A DNA stretch of 64,000 bases from Saprospiraceae bacterium (GTDB lineage: Bacteria; Bacteroidota; Bacteroidia; Chitinophagales; Saprospiraceae). This document shows positions 38,364-48,506 of this stretch, piece after piece. The position numbers and the translations under genes were made by a program. The stretch covers positions 1 through 64,000 of the forward strand of contig JADJVN010000047.1 in NCBI GenBank assembly GCA_016710585.1. The letters are read 5' to 3'. Position 1 is the stretch's first letter; every line of letters starts with the position of its first letter. A model generated the notes under the pieces. It had not been told where the DNA came from, ran no database searches, and saw only the letters and a program-made list of their open reading frames with translations.

Positions 38364-41300
38364 CTAGTTCAATAAAAACTGTACAGTCAATCCACCATTA
38401 ATCCTTACATCCTTATAGGCATTAGATACGTATGGAATGGTCTTTCGATAATCCACAAATAACCTCACATTCAAATTTTTATTGACACTGTAGGTAGCCT
38501 GTGGTGAGACTGTATATTGGCGCGAACCTGATGTGATTCGATTCCCTTCTATTTTATCCAATTCATATTCGTATGAAATATCATCCCGGAATCCAAAATC
38601 TACCGTGATATTCAAATCATTACCCTTTGGCTTGTTCACGAATTGATCAGCAGGAGCATTGTCTTTACTTAATTTTTTCTTCTTCTTATTTATCTTCTTT
38701 GTAGGAATTTTCTGTAACTTTTCAATTCCTGGAATAAATGGCAAATAAAGATCTCTAATAATATATCCCAATTTAACTGTATAGTTTGTGTTTTTTGTTT
38801 CCAACAGCAATCCATCGAGAGAGTTCTCTAAGCTCAACCTTCTCATCTTGCCCATATCAAGCCCTAGTTCAATGCCATTTTTTGTTTTGATATTAATACC
38901 TAATAATGGACTAAATGATTCATTGATTACCACAGAAGGGATTTCATATTTACTGTAATAGGATGCATGTTCTCCTGTTTCCTTTCTTTGTATTGGTTGA
39001 TTGTTTTGATTTTCTTTATAGTTCAAATTCGTTTTATATTCATTGACAGTTAATGTATTTTTATAACCATGTCTCAATGAAATATCTTGAAATCTCTCTT
39101 TGAACCACTTTATCTTAGTCAAACCACTGTAGTTTAATTGCCAATTGGGCAAAGGAATTACATCTAGAATATCCAATTTTACTTTATCAACATTCTTATT
39201 CGTATAAGCAGCCAAAAATGATGGTGCCACAACTTCGATATGTTCACCATTAAAGCCATCCACATATCGTGGATCATCTGGATTCAGATTGGTGTAATTA
39301 TATTGACTTCCTACTCGCTTTGATATCCTTGATCTATTACTAGCCATTTGATTAAATAAGCCTTCAAGATCATTAGAGAATAATGTCTGCAATGAGATGT
39401 AAGAGACTGTTAGTCTTCCATTATCAAAAGGGGTAAAGTGTTGGAATCCCACCTGACCTGTTTGACCAAAAATACTATCATACTTAAATGCTTCCGTATG
39501 GTCTTTGACAAAATTACGATCCAGATTCACATCGATATTAAAATCTTTGAATGGTTCAATTTTTGCTTTCGCTCCAAAATTGGTTGTGTTTCTTTGCACC
39601 ATTTCCTTTGCAAAACAAAGGTCTTTTGTTATCCAATTTTTTGCACCTGCCTGATCGAGAAATCCACCTTGCTTAAAGCTTGGTTGCATTCCTGAGATAA
39701 ACTGCCATCCAGGAGCTGAAAAATTGGAACTCATTCCCAATACCTTAGAGTCTTCGCCATAACCAGGAATGACGGTCGTCCGATTCTCAGTATAATTAGC
39801 GCTGATTCTGCGCACACTCATCAATGGGCGCAATAATAACTTTACTGCAGTATTCACTTCTGCATTATCACTATTCTTAGCTTTATTTGTTTTTTTATCT
39901 TTTGATTTTACAGCAGTTTTTCCTTCTTCAGGTTTTTTCGCATTTGGATCTATAGCTTTCCTTGGTGTTGGCCTGAACCGAGAAGATCCTGCATCACCAT
40001 TTATCTTTCGCAATAATTTTGACTTATTGTACAATGACAATAAATTAAATTCTCCACTCAAGTTTATATTTTGCCCATTGCTTATAGTACTACCCAATGA
40101 ATCAATTACATTGATTGATCCTGCAGCCCAGTTATAATTTCCTGAATATTGAGCTCTAGCAGTCACCCAATCCATCATAGGAATTAATCGTGTAGGCACA
40201 TTATAGGACAAAACAAAATTATGTTTATAATCTTTTGTACGTCCAAATTTCATTAAGTTCTCTTGACGATATTTGTTCACTTCACTGCGCTGAGAAATTT
40301 CTCCAGTAGTGGGTTTGATATAATTTGCACGCAAAGGATTATAAGTTATCTCATCTACCGCTGCATCATTGGTAGCAGAAAAGTTGAATTTTAAAGATCT
40401 TGTGAAGTCCCAATTCAAACTATAATCCCTCAACCATCCAAACTTTACATCTTCCCATCTTGAATATTTTGGCGCGGCAAAGCGATAGGATCTAGCACTA
40501 TATTTTCGCTCCAAATTATTTCGAACAGATACTGAACTAGGCAATAAACTAAAATTGAAATCCGATATGAATTTCAAATATTCACTCTTGACTATTTTTT
40601 TGAATGGTTCTATATAGATCGTTGCTAAAGTATAGTTATAATCTAAACTTCCCTGCTGAGAGTTAAGGTTATCTTCTTGAATGATTGGGTTACTCTTTTT
40701 TGTAATTGTTCTTGAATAACTCAAACCAAAATTGGAAGGACTCCAAGGCATTGCTTTCTTACTTCCTTTTTCGATTCTCACATTATTAAAAGCAATACTA
40801 CGAATAGTTACTTTGTCTACTGCTCTTTCTTTGATAGAGTCTTTCTGTGCGGCACTGCTTGCTTGTGCGAGTTTATCTTTTAACTTTATATCTGTATCAA
40901 TTGGATCAAATTCTGGTGTGAGTAATGTGTTTGAATAAATGGCATTAAATGGAACTCGAAGTCTAGATTTTTTAGGCAAAAATTTGCTCAACTCCAATTT
41001 TAAATTAGCATCAAATTGTTGAGTTGTCGACAATGCTCTTTGATCGATTCTTTGATCCAATCCACCCCAGCCTAAAGAATTATAATTTCCAGCAATACTA
41101 ATATTTCCAAGATCTGCAAGGTTCATCTCTGCTTTTGCTTGCAATGCATAACCTCCTCGTTCATCAAGTCCTGTCAATCGCAATTCATTAATCCAAAATT
41201 CCACAGGGCCTTTGTCTTCAATTGTTTTATTCCTAAATCCAACTTGTATACCACGTATATTGGCTAGTGTTGGATTTCCTAAGACTTTTACTAGATTACC

Positions 41301-44300
41301 TGATTTTTCAGGATCTTGCTGTGTAAATAATATTGAAGGATCACCTGAAAAATTTCTTTTATTTTTTAAATCTGTAAGTAAAGTTAGTGGAAAATCTATC
41401 TCATTTCCTTTTAACCAAATAGAATCTGCCAACTTATAAGCATCTGATACTTCTTCTGAAAATTGCAATGGGATACTATATTCATAATAGTTATTGGTAA
41501 AGTCTTTTCCGAGCTTGAAAAACAACTCAATCTCTCCTTTTTTAATATGATTCCCTGTGGCAGTCTCAGCATGTACAAACATTTTTATTCGTTTGTATCT
41601 TCTCAAATCTAACTCCGTAATCTTATAAACTGATTCTTCACAATTTCCAGCAATGATATCTTTTTTCAATAACAAAGAAGTTTCATTTTGTTCTGTCTCT
41701 GCATATTGAGTACTGAAGAATTTTTCACGTTGGATTCCTACTGGCAAAACATAATTAAAAGGAGCTTTCTGTGAATTTTCTTCGATATCCACTTTGTCTA
41801 TAACCAATGGCTTAGTATTGAATCCTGCATCTGTAAAACAGGTCGTATCGTTGAACCTTCTCCAAGTATTTCTACCCAGTTGGAATTTGATCATTCTGAA
41901 TGTCACGCTCTCATCAAATCCAGTCATCATGATTCTCATGGATTGAATCGACCTAAAATCTGCAATGGATCCTATTTTTTTATCATAGCGCAAAATAGGA
42001 ATACGGAAACGATACCATATTTCATTGTTCTTAGTGATGACCGTATCTGTGATGAAATTATCAATTTTTGATTTATCGAAATCGACTTGGTTATTTGCGG
42101 TTTTATTCAGATTGATTGTGTAATTGTAATAAGACTCCAATTGATTTAATGATCTATCTGTGATCAAATCCTCTTGGTCTGGAGTACCTGAATAGGCTGT
42201 AGAAAGATTATTTCCCGCTTCAATTTGAGCATTCCCTTCAGGCATATTAAATCGTTTGTACTTCTGCAAAGTAGTTGTGGTATTATTAAACTGTGTAGCC
42301 CTATAAGAGACATAATCATCATTTGATGGGTCCGCTTGAACTTTGCTGTATGCTTGAGGACTTAAGTCATTCTGTAATTTACTGAGATAATCTTTAAAAA
42401 ATGTATTCTCAGTTTTTTCAAAATCAGCTTTACTATTGAGTCCATCAAATCCCAAATCTTGCTGTGCTCTGTCTTTGATATCAAAATTATTTACAATAGG
42501 CGGCACTTGACTTATTGTTCCAAATACACTTGTAGTTGTAGCTTGCTTTTGGGAGGTCGTAGAAAGTCCATTCTCAAATTGCTGTTTGCTATCTTTAAAA
42601 ATATCTTCGGAGAATGTTCCCAATTGGAAGTACATTTTACCTGAATTGGTTATTGGCGAACCATCATACTTTGGCATGAAAGGATTTAACATCCAGAAGT
42701 CGATATATTCTACATTTGATAATTCAAAATCATTTGTAGATAGTCTAGTCATAATTCCAGCCCACCGTGTATTTGGATTTTTTAATTCATTATCGGCAGT
42801 GATTCCTGCAGTTTTAATATTTGGCGATCCAGGTAAAGGAATACCATCTAGCTCATCATAATTGTATGGTCCTTTTTCTCTTGGATAATAGCTCAAATCA
42901 AATGTGAGCTCACTGCTGAATCCTACAGGTCTATTTTTATTTGGGAATATTTCCAATTCATCGATCAATCTAGAATAACTGTGTCCATTATCTGGAGATC
43001 CTGATCTAGCAGCCTCATCGATACGGTACCAACTCAACAATGCACGATTAGAGGATGTAAATAAATTATCAAATGTTGCAGAACCTCTAAAGGCTGGATC
43101 TATCTCTTCTGAAGGCGTAGATGCCAACAGCCATTGGGTGACATTATAGGCAAGTCCTATACCAGTAGAGCTCCCTTCAAAGTCATCTATATAGATCACT
43201 CCTCCATCACTTCCTTTTTGATTTATCGCTCCAGAATGACCAGGTTTAAGCAATGCGCCTTCTGCTTGTAATGCCCATTTCGATGGTTCTTTTGTTGAAT
43301 AAAAAGGGATTTTGTCTAGTGCTCTCGTCATCCAAGGTGCTTGCTTGGTAAGTCCCAAATCAATACCAAAAATTTTATTATTGATTGGATCTTCGCCGAG
43401 GTTGACTTTTTGAGTAAACGGTCTCTCAAACAATTGCATATAAGTTCCTCCAATATAAAAATCCTTTCTCTTAGAGTATTCTGCTCTAAATCCAAGCATC
43501 GTTCTGGTCTGAAAACTAAACAGCGACTGATCTTCAAATCCTACATCTATAGGCACTCCAGACTGTAGATCGGCCTCATTCAATAAAGTAACTTTTCCTT
43601 GATTTCTATCTACGATATAATCTGTCCCCTCATTAAGCGTCCTAGAGCCTGCTCTAACAGTTACTTTAGAATTGGGATTTAAATTACCTGTGCGAAGATT
43701 GATTTCATTTGACTTACCTGACTTATAGGAACCTCTCATGACGAATTGGTTTGCAGTCAAATTTCTTCTAGCTATGGTAATAGAAGTATCATACAATTCA
43801 CTATAGTTATATTTTTCATAGACTTCGTTGACTTTTTGCGGATCATTTGGGAAATTGGAATCCAATAAAAACTTCATGGATTTACCAAATGGTTCAAGCA
43901 CTGGAAAAATGACACTACCTGAAGTCGGGACAACTGTCTGACCTGGTACAAAGTCAAATACGCCATCAGGCTGTGGATCACTTGTTTTGTTCAAGAAGTC
44001 CAATCTAAATAAATTCAACAAAGGGAAGCCATCCAATTCTTCAATATACCTTTTTTGCTTTGCATCCTTATCATCATAATAAAGGTCAAATGTAAAATCA
44101 TCCTTATTCAAATTATATCCTCCAGTAGAATATACATTCTTCATCATAAGCTTCCATGATGGGAGATCTGTTCTTTGATTTGAAGACTTAATTAATTTAG
44201 TGTATATAACCTGATAGTTATTGGAATCTGATTTAATTTCACTCGAGAATTCCCCTACCTTATAGATCACATCATTGCGCAAATCTTTTTCTTTACCATT

Positions 44301-45773
44301 GTAAGTATACTGGTAACTTACCGCAACGACTTGATTGGGTCTTGGTCTTGTACGAAGAGAAATGAATCCAAGGTCCTCATTATAAATAAATTCATTTGTT
44401 GTTAATTTCCTTGCTCTCACTTTTTCAAAATCCCTTCCTTGTTGCAAATTCAATTTTGTAGGATCAGTGAGATGCTTCACGACTTCATTTAGACCTCTAT
44501 TCTGGAGTAAGGTGTCTAATATTAAATCGTACAATTGGTTTGCTGAATTGGTAGGCAATGGAATTCTTCCAGTCTTATCATATGCTGTCTTTTTACCAGG
44601 AAAGAGGCTTTGTGGATTTCTATTTTCTACATTCTCAAAATTATTTTCACTCGTAGCGCCAATATCCGCTAGTGCTACGATATCTCTAACATTCAGATCA
44701 TTGGTATTATAGGAATCATCAGTCATCCAGACCTCTATGGCTTTGATTCTGATACTGCTGTTTATCTCTGGTAATTTTGAAAGCGCTGGTTCGTAATTAT
44801 TTCTGTGAAAATGGGACAAGAAAAAGTGTCTGTTCTCATCAAATTGATCAGGACGAATCTCATATTCCTGAACGACACCCCCTCCTTTGATTTGAATTTT
44901 TTCTTGCTTTGACTTTTGTTGGGAGACTAATCCAGTCAACCTTAGATGTCCAAACTGCCAATCAGTCTTAAATCCAAATAAATTCTGACTCCCTTGAATC
45001 AAATTTGACCTCAGTGGTAAACTTACATTACCAGCTTCTATTTTTTTAATGATATCATCTTCTGAAAATTTCTCACTGTCATATTCCAATTTCAATTTAT
45101 TCTCAAAATCAAAACTGGCTTGAGAATTAAAATTGGTATTGAGATTCAATTTATCACCTATACTTCCCTGTACATCAATCTGGATAGGCATTCTAAAATC
45201 TGGTTGGATTTGTCTCTTTAACCTCACAGGTAATTCTGGTATATCTTGAAATGAATAGTTTGCTCCTACCATTACTTCAATGCTTCCTTGTGGTTTGATC
45301 TCTATTCCCAATCCTCCGAACAATCGATCCGCAAGATTCCTTTTGATATCCACTTTTGATATTGGATCTAATAGTGAGTATTTATTCTTTTTACTAGCAG
45401 AGATTCCAGCTAAATTTTTGTAATAGTCTCGATCTTGTTGTCTTGACTTGAAGGCCATGTATTCTTCAAAACTCAAATAGGTTGGTGCTCTAAAATAATC
45501 ATTCCCTATTTTTTCAGTAACTTTATATAATCCAGTCTCGGGATCATATTCTACATGCTTATCCACAGATTTGGGATCTTCTAGATCAAAGGGATTCTTT
45601 CCTTGTTCTGTAGTAAAAGGTCCAGACCTATCTTTGAGCGGGATGGTGTCCATTGTTGTTTTAACAGAACTGATTGAAAAAATATCTGGAATTTCTCTTC
45701 CTCCACCATACAAAAGTGTCACTCCTCCTATGCTGTAGGCTATAAAGATATATATCGAAAAAATCTTATTCAT
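38364..45773 (-). CDS. sprA: SprA/Sov outer-membrane translocon protein of the type IX secretion system
   Basis: 2469 residues, the expected size for SprA (Sov in Porphyromonas), the giant 36-strand beta-barrel that forms the T9SS outer-membrane channel needed for secretion and gliding. N-terminal hydrophobic signal (MNKIFSIYIFIAYSIGG), then repeated segments typical of the family: IPELPVRLKRQIQPDFRMPI, NTNFNSQASFDFENKLKLEY, IIKKIEAGNVSLPLRSNLI and YIDDFEGSSTGIG near residue 860, many beta-strand pairs, and a final aromatic strand ending VQFLLN. The frame is intact over 7.4 kb. It lies immediately downstream of ruvA on the same strand, a linkage seen in other Bacteroidota. It supplies the exit channel for the sorting-domain proteins encoded elsewhere in this window. 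Confidence 0.97.
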   Translation of the reverse strand: MNKIFSIYIFIAYSIGGVTLLYGGGREIPDIFSISSVKTTMDTIPLKDRSGPFTTEQGKNPFDLEDPKSVDKHVEYDPETGLYKVTEKIGNDYFRAPTYLSFEEYMAFKSRQQDRDYYKNLAGISASKKNKYSLLDPISKVDIKRNLADRLFGGLGIEIKPQGSIEVMVGANYSFQDIPELPVRLKRQIQPDFRMPIQIDVQGSIGDKLNLNTNFNSQASFDFENKLKLEYDSEKFSEDDIIKKIEAGNVSLPLRSNLIQGSQNLFGFKTDWQFGHLRLTGLVSQQKSKQEKIQIKGGGVVQEYEIRPDQFDENRHFFLSHFHRNNYEPALSKLPEINSSIRIKAIEVWMTDDSYNTNDLNVRDIVALADIGATSENNFENVENRNPQSLFPGKKTAYDKTGRIPLPTNSANQLYDLILDTLLQNRGLNEVVKHLTDPTKLNLQQGRDFEKVRARKLTTNEFIYNEDLGFISLRTRPRPNQVVAVSYQYTYNGKEKDLRNDVIYKVGEFSSEIKSDSNNYQVIYTKLIKSSNQRTDLPSWKLMMKNVYSTGGYNLNKDDFTFDLYYDDKDAKQKRYIEELDGFPLLNLFRLDFLNKTSDPQPDGVFDFVPGQTVVPTSGSVIFPVLEPFGKSMKFLLDSNFPNDPQKVNEVYEKYNYSELYDTSITIARRNLTANQFVMRGSYKSGKSNEINLRTGNLNPNSKVTVRAGSRTLNEGTDYIVDRNQGKVTLLNEADLQSGVPIDVGFEDQSLFSFQTRTMLGFRAEYSKRKDFYIGGTYMQLFERPFTQKVNLGEDPINNKIFGIDLGLTKQAPWMTRALDKIPFYSTKEPSKWALQAEGALLKPGHSGAINQKGSDGGVIYIDDFEGSSTGIGLAYNVTQWLLASTPSEEIDPAFRGSATFDNLFTSSNRALLSWYRIDEAARSGSPDNGHSYSRLIDELEIFPNKNRPVGFSSELTFDLSYYPREKGPYNYDELDGIPLPGSPNIKTAGITADNELKNPNTRWAGIMTRLSTNDFELSNVEYIDFWMLNPFMPKYDGSPITNSGKMYFQLGTFSEDIFKDSKQQFENGLSTTSQKQATTTSVFGTISQVPPIVNNFDIKDRAQQDLGFDGLNSKADFEKTENTFFKDYLSKLQNDLSPQAYSKVQADPSNDDYVSYRATQFNNTTTTLQKYKRFNMPEGNAQIEAGNNLSTAYSGTPDQEDLITDRSLNQLESYYNYTINLNKTANNQVDFDKSKIDNFITDTVITKNNEIWYRFRIPILRYDKKIGSIADFRSIQSMRIMMTGFDESVTFRMIKFQLGRNTWRRFNDTTCFTDAGFNTKPLVIDKVDIEENSQKAPFNYVLPVGIQREKFFSTQYAETEQNETSLLLKKDIIAGNCEESVYKITELDLRRYKRIKMFVHAETATGNHIKKGEIELFFKLGKDFTNNYYEYSIPLQFSEEVSDAYKLADSIWLKGNEIDFPLTLLTDLKNKRNFSGDPSILFTQQDPEKSGNLVKVLGNPTLANIRGIQVGFRNKTIEDKGPVEFWINELRLTGLDERGGYALQAKAEMNLADLGNISIAGNYNSLGWGGLDQRIDQRALSTTQQFDANLKLELSKFLPKKSRLRVPFNAIYSNTLLTPEFDPIDTDIKLKDKLAQASSAAQKDSIKERAVDKVTIRSIAFNNVRIEKGSKKAMPWSPSNFGLSYSRTITKKSNPIIQEDNLNSQQGSLDYNYTLATIYIEPFKKIVKSEYLKFISDFNFSLLPSSVSVRNNLERKYSARSYRFAAPKYSRWEDVKFGWLRDYSLNWDFTRSLKFNFSATNDAAVDEITYNPLRANYIKPTTGEISQRSEVNKYRQENLMKFGRTKDYKHNFVLSYNVPTRLIPMMDWVTARAQYSGNYNWAAGSINVIDSLGSTISNGQNINLSGEFNLLSLYNKSKLLRKINGDAGSSRFRPTPRKAIDPNAKKPEEGKTAVKSKDKKTNKAKNSDNAEVNTAVKLLLRPLMSVRRISANYTENRTTVIPGYGEDSKVLGMSSNFSAPGWQFISGMQPSFKQGGFLDQAGAKNWITKDLCFAKEMVQRNTTNFGAKAKIEPFKDFNIDVNLDRNFVKDHTEAFKYDSIFGQTGQVGFQHFTPFDNGRLTVSYISLQTLFSNDLEGLFNQMASNRSRISKRVGSQYNYTNLNPDDPRYVDGFNGEHIEVVAPSFLAAYTNKNVDKVKLDILDVIPLPNWQLNYSGLTKIKWFKERFQDISLRHGYKNTLTVNEYKTNLNYKENQNNQPIQRKETGEHASYYSKYEIPSVVINESFSPLLGINIKTKNGIELGLDMGKMRRLSLENSLDGLLLETKNTNYTVKLGYIIRDLYLPFIPGIEKLQKIPTKKINKKKKKLSKDNAPADQFVNKPKGNDLNITVDFGFRDDISYEYELDKIEGNRITSGSRQYTVSPQATYSVNKNLNVRLFVDYRKTIPYVSNAYKDVRINGGLTVQFLLN

Positions 45774-45863
45774 GTCTATGTAATCCCTGTTCTAATTGAA
45801 ATTTTATGGCAGTGCCGCCTTGTATAACGCATTTTTTTTGTAAAAGGTATCTGAAACAAGCAT

Positions 45864-46457
45864 TTATGCCAATTTTTTTAAAGCCAATTTGATCAAATCT
45901 TCTACAGCTGAATTTGCAAGTTCTGCTTCAGAAATTTGCTTAAATACCTGTTCTATCTGTTGCCTAGCAAAGCCTAAGGCAACTAGTGCGCTAATCGCCT
46001 CATTCTTAAGCTGATAACTGCTATTTTGACCTGTGATCCCCTCTATAAGAGGCAGATCTTTCGCCATTTTATCCTTTAGATCTATGATAATCCGTTGTGC
46101 CGTCTTCGGTCCAACGCCCTTTACTTTTTTGAACAAAGCATCATCGCCACTTGCAAGTGCCTGCCTTATCGTACTAGGCTCAAGCGAGGAAAGTATCAAT
46201 CTTGCCGTATTGGGGCCCACTCCATTGACAGAAATTAACTGCACGAACAAGAAGCGCTCCTCTTCCGTCATAAAGCCAAATAGTGTATGACTATCCTCCT
46301 TTACAATCAGATGTGTCAGCACTTTAGCCTCCTTGAGTCCCTCCAACTGGGTATAAGTGTGAAGACTAATTGATATATGATAGCCCACACCGCCTGTTTC
46401 GATGATCACATGCGTCGCTTGTCTGGCGGTAATTGTCCCTTTGATATAAGCTAACAT
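45864..46457 (-). CDS. ruvA: Holliday junction branch-migration protein RuvA
   Basis: Binds four-way DNA junctions and loads the RuvB motor. I choose the ATG at 46457 (MLAYIKGTITARQATHV, 197 residues), which matches the family start; an upstream in-frame start at 46496 would add 13 unrelated residues. The N-terminal OB-fold contains GGVGYHISIS and KEDSHTLFGF. Two helix-hairpin-helix motifs follow: LISVNGVGPNTARLIL and FKKVKGVGPKTAQRIIIDLK. The C-terminal UBA-like domain ends ALKKLA. Sits directly upstream of sprA with a 90-bp gap; a promoter box lies 69 bases before the start. Confidence 0.96.
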   Translation of the reverse strand: MLAYIKGTITARQATHVIIETGGVGYHISISLHTYTQLEGLKEAKVLTHLIVKEDSHTLFGFMTEEERFLFVQLISVNGVGPNTARLILSSLEPSTIRQALASGDDALFKKVKGVGPKTAQRIIIDLKDKMAKDLPLIEGITGQNSSYQLKNEAISALVALGFARQQIEQVFKQISEAELANSAVEDLIKLALKKLA

Positions 46458-46525
46458 ATTTTTGTCTTGTCTGACTTGATCCTCATTAATAAGCACCTAG
46501 AAGATCAAATTTTACATTTAAGCTG

Positions 46526-46533
46526 CAAATATA
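46526..46533 (-). promoter_or_regulatory. -7 promoter box TATATTTG of ruvA(-sprA)
   Basis: Exact TAnnTTTG match on the minus strand; its last base is 69 bases upstream of the ruvA ATG at 46457. Confidence 0.5.
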
Positions 46534-46549
46534 AGCAATATATATATAT

Positions 46550-46800
46550 GAAAATTAGTTAATGTGAGAATTCTAATTCGTTAATGAGAGAATGTGAAAA
46601 TTAGAGAATTAATTTGCAAATGAGCATAATGTGCAAATTTGCAAGTACGAATAAAAGCTCCGTAGGAGTGCCATCTTTGTAGAGATTTAGCTGGGTATTT
46701 GTCAAGTAAGCGACGAAATATAATAGCTGATTATTTGCATCATACAGGTCACAACCTGCGAAATCCATTAATCTGTTTAATCTGTGATTCAGATATGTGT
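46550..46800 (-). repeat. Dispersed intergenic repeat mosaic, third locus
   Basis: In the gap between ruvA and the chagasin-like gene, reading on the plus strand: gtgagaattctaattcg-type strings, then aatttgcaaatgagcataat (46613 onward, also at 2464), a palindromic unit gctccgtaggagtg...tttgtag at 46657-46682, and the roughly 60-bp unit cctgcgaaatccattaatc plus atctgtgattcag at about 46738-46795. It combines three of the four repeat types found downstream of the type B cargo genes, in the same order, although no cargo gene is adjacent. Confidence 0.7.
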
Positions 46801-46887
46801 CCTTTCATTGAAGGCTTAATATAGCTCATGTTCTAGGGCGGTAAGTGGACAATAAATTTACATATAAAAAATAAGAGAAATTCAAAT

Positions 46888-47226
46888 CTATTTTACAATC
46901 ACAGTATATTCTTTAGTTTCTATCGCTGTTGATTCCCATACGCGTTTGTGCACTAAATGGATTTTGGTCTTGCCTTTGGACAATCCTTTTAGCTTAAAAC
47001 TCGTCTTATTAGCAGCGCCTAATTGATTGCTATCTGCCGTCGCCACAGTTTCTTTATTAAGTGAGACAATGAGCGGATTATCAACTGAGTATTGCCATTC
47101 ATACCCTGTGGTAACATTCTCTTTTACAGAAATATCATACTCATTTCCAAGCTTTAATTTTATTGTATTCATTTCTCTGCAATTATTAAAAAATTGAATG
47201 AATATAAGTAGATAAATGATTTTCAT
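46888..47226 (-). CDS. Chagasin-family (I42) cysteine protease inhibitor
   Basis: 112 residues with the three-loop layout of chagasin-like inhibitors, which block papain-type (C1) proteases. Loop 1 reads NVTTGYEW (residues 37-44; consensus NPTTGYxW), loop 2 is the GAANKTSF turn near residue 70, and loop 3 KRVWE with Arg95 and Trp97 (consensus RxW). The N-terminal 16 residues are hydrophobic and end in a Cys (IQFFNNC), so it may be a lipoprotein or carry a signal peptide, although the lipobox is poor. A start at Met19 would give a cytosolic form. Lies 69 bases downstream of a C1 protease gene on the same strand, an obvious target, with a terminator-like hairpin between them. Confidence 0.82.
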   Translation of the reverse strand: MKIIYLLIFIQFFNNCREMNTIKLKLGNEYDISVKENVTTGYEWQYSVDNPLIVSLNKETVATADSNQLGAANKTSFKLKGLSKGKTKIHLVHKRVWESTAIETKEYTVIVK

Positions 47227-47251
47227 TATTTTAAAATTACTCTATAATAAC

Positions 47252-47287
47252 AAAGGAGACTGTTGGAAAATTCCAACAGTCTCCTAA
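47252..47287 (-). terminator. Perfect hairpin between protease and inhibitor genes
   Basis: Arms ggagactgttggaa (47255-47268) and ttccaacagtctcc (47271-47284) are perfect 14-bp complements with a two-base centre. On the minus strand it is followed by tttgttattat, so it can act as an intrinsic terminator or attenuator after the protease gene. Confidence 0.75.
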
Positions 47288-47295
47288 AATTTTAT

Positions 47296-48189
47296 TTAAA
47301 ATTTAGAGCTATCAAACCATCCTGATTTTACTAAAGACCAAATGTCAATTGCAAGTCTTGTCTCAAAATACTTATAAGGCAACCATCCATAACCACCGTC
47401 GCCCCAGCTTGTACCCCAGCTATTGCGAATTAATATTGCACCTTTAGTTTTAGATCCATCTACAAGGTTTTTAATTTCCTTTGTGTCATCATATCCAATA
47501 GCTACTACTGCATGGCCACCTACGACTCTATCAGATACTGTTGGATAAGGTATTTTACCCCCATTGCTAGAAGCTTGACTAAGACAATTATTATAACAGG
47601 TAAATCCAAACATGGAGGGCAAATTATTTGCAAGATAATTTTTAACCGATTGTAGTGCAGCAGGTCCTGAAGTGCCTGCTGGATCAAGTCGATAATAAAT
47701 AATGCTCTTAAAATTCGAAGCAAGAGCATAATTAAAAGCACTTGGTTCCTGATCATAATTGGCGATAATGTACGGGTGATACTTTTCAATACTTACCCCT
47801 ACTCCTGCCATGGCTTGCATAGTCGTGCGCAAATAAGCGCCTGTGTCTCCTGTCCATCCTAGAAGATTACGCGTTACTTTATAAAGAAACAAACGAGAAC
47901 CATCTGTAAATTTTCCAAATGCACGCTTTTCAAAATATTCTAGTAATCCAACACCAGCGTTTGCAGTGCAACTACCAAGTGCACCTTGATCTTCAATAGG
48001 TGTGCAAAAAGATCTTAAATCAACAATTGAGGGCAGACTTACAGCCTTTAGAGCTAATTCTTTTTTAGAATTTGAAACAAATCCTTTCAACTTAACTAAT
48101 TCCCCTCTTACTTCTTCTTGAGAAGGTGAGTAATCCCGCATATCAGGCATATCCGGAATCCATCCAAAATTTAAATTTGATTGTGACAT
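47296..48189 (-). CDS. Papain-family (C1) cysteine protease
   Basis: 297 residues. Catalytic residues are all present: oxyanion Gln68 and nucleophile Cys74 in EDQGALGSCTA, His226 in GGHAVVAIGYDD, and Asn256 in IRNSWGTSWGDGGYG. The start, GWIPDMPDMRDY, is typical of bacterial C1 peptidases whose short propeptide precedes the catalytic domain at about residue 53. No signal peptide is visible, so either the enzyme stays in the cytoplasm or leaves by a route not evident here. Substrate unknown. The next gene on the same strand encodes a chagasin-type inhibitor of this protease class, suggesting a self-protection or regulatory pair. Confidence 0.92.
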   Translation of the reverse strand: MSQSNLNFGWIPDMPDMRDYSPSQEEVRGELVKLKGFVSNSKKELALKAVSLPSIVDLRSFCTPIEDQGALGSCTANAGVGLLEYFEKRAFGKFTDGSRLFLYKVTRNLLGWTGDTGAYLRTTMQAMAGVGVSIEKYHPYIIANYDQEPSAFNYALASNFKSIIYYRLDPAGTSGPAALQSVKNYLANNLPSMFGFTCYNNCLSQASSNGGKIPYPTVSDRVVGGHAVVAIGYDDTKEIKNLVDGSKTKGAILIRNSWGTSWGDGGYGWLPYKYFETRLAIDIWSLVKSGWFDSSKF

Positions 48190-48506
48190 ATTAATATATT
48201 TAAGGTTTACAAAAACAACTTTATCTCATGTGTTTTATTGAAAACAACATGCCTTTATAATTGCATATTTTAATTATTGCTGAACAAATATTATACTATA
48301 TTAGTGTGTTTAAAATTAAAATTGTTACCCCTAAAACCTAAAAAATATTTTTTAAATACACAGAGCTAACCTAATTATATCGAAATATTTGGAAAAAGCA
48401 CCAAATATATCACGCGAAAGCCAAGGAAAAAATTTTCTATTATTCCCTTTTATAAATTCATTAATAATATACAAGATGAATTCTCTAACAGGTAAAAAAA
48501 TTTGCT
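48190..48506. other. AT-rich intergenic stretch upstream of the C1 protease
   Basis: 317 bases that must contain the protease promoter. No TAnnTTTG box close to the start, no ORF and no repeat of the dispersed families was found. Confidence 0.45.
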
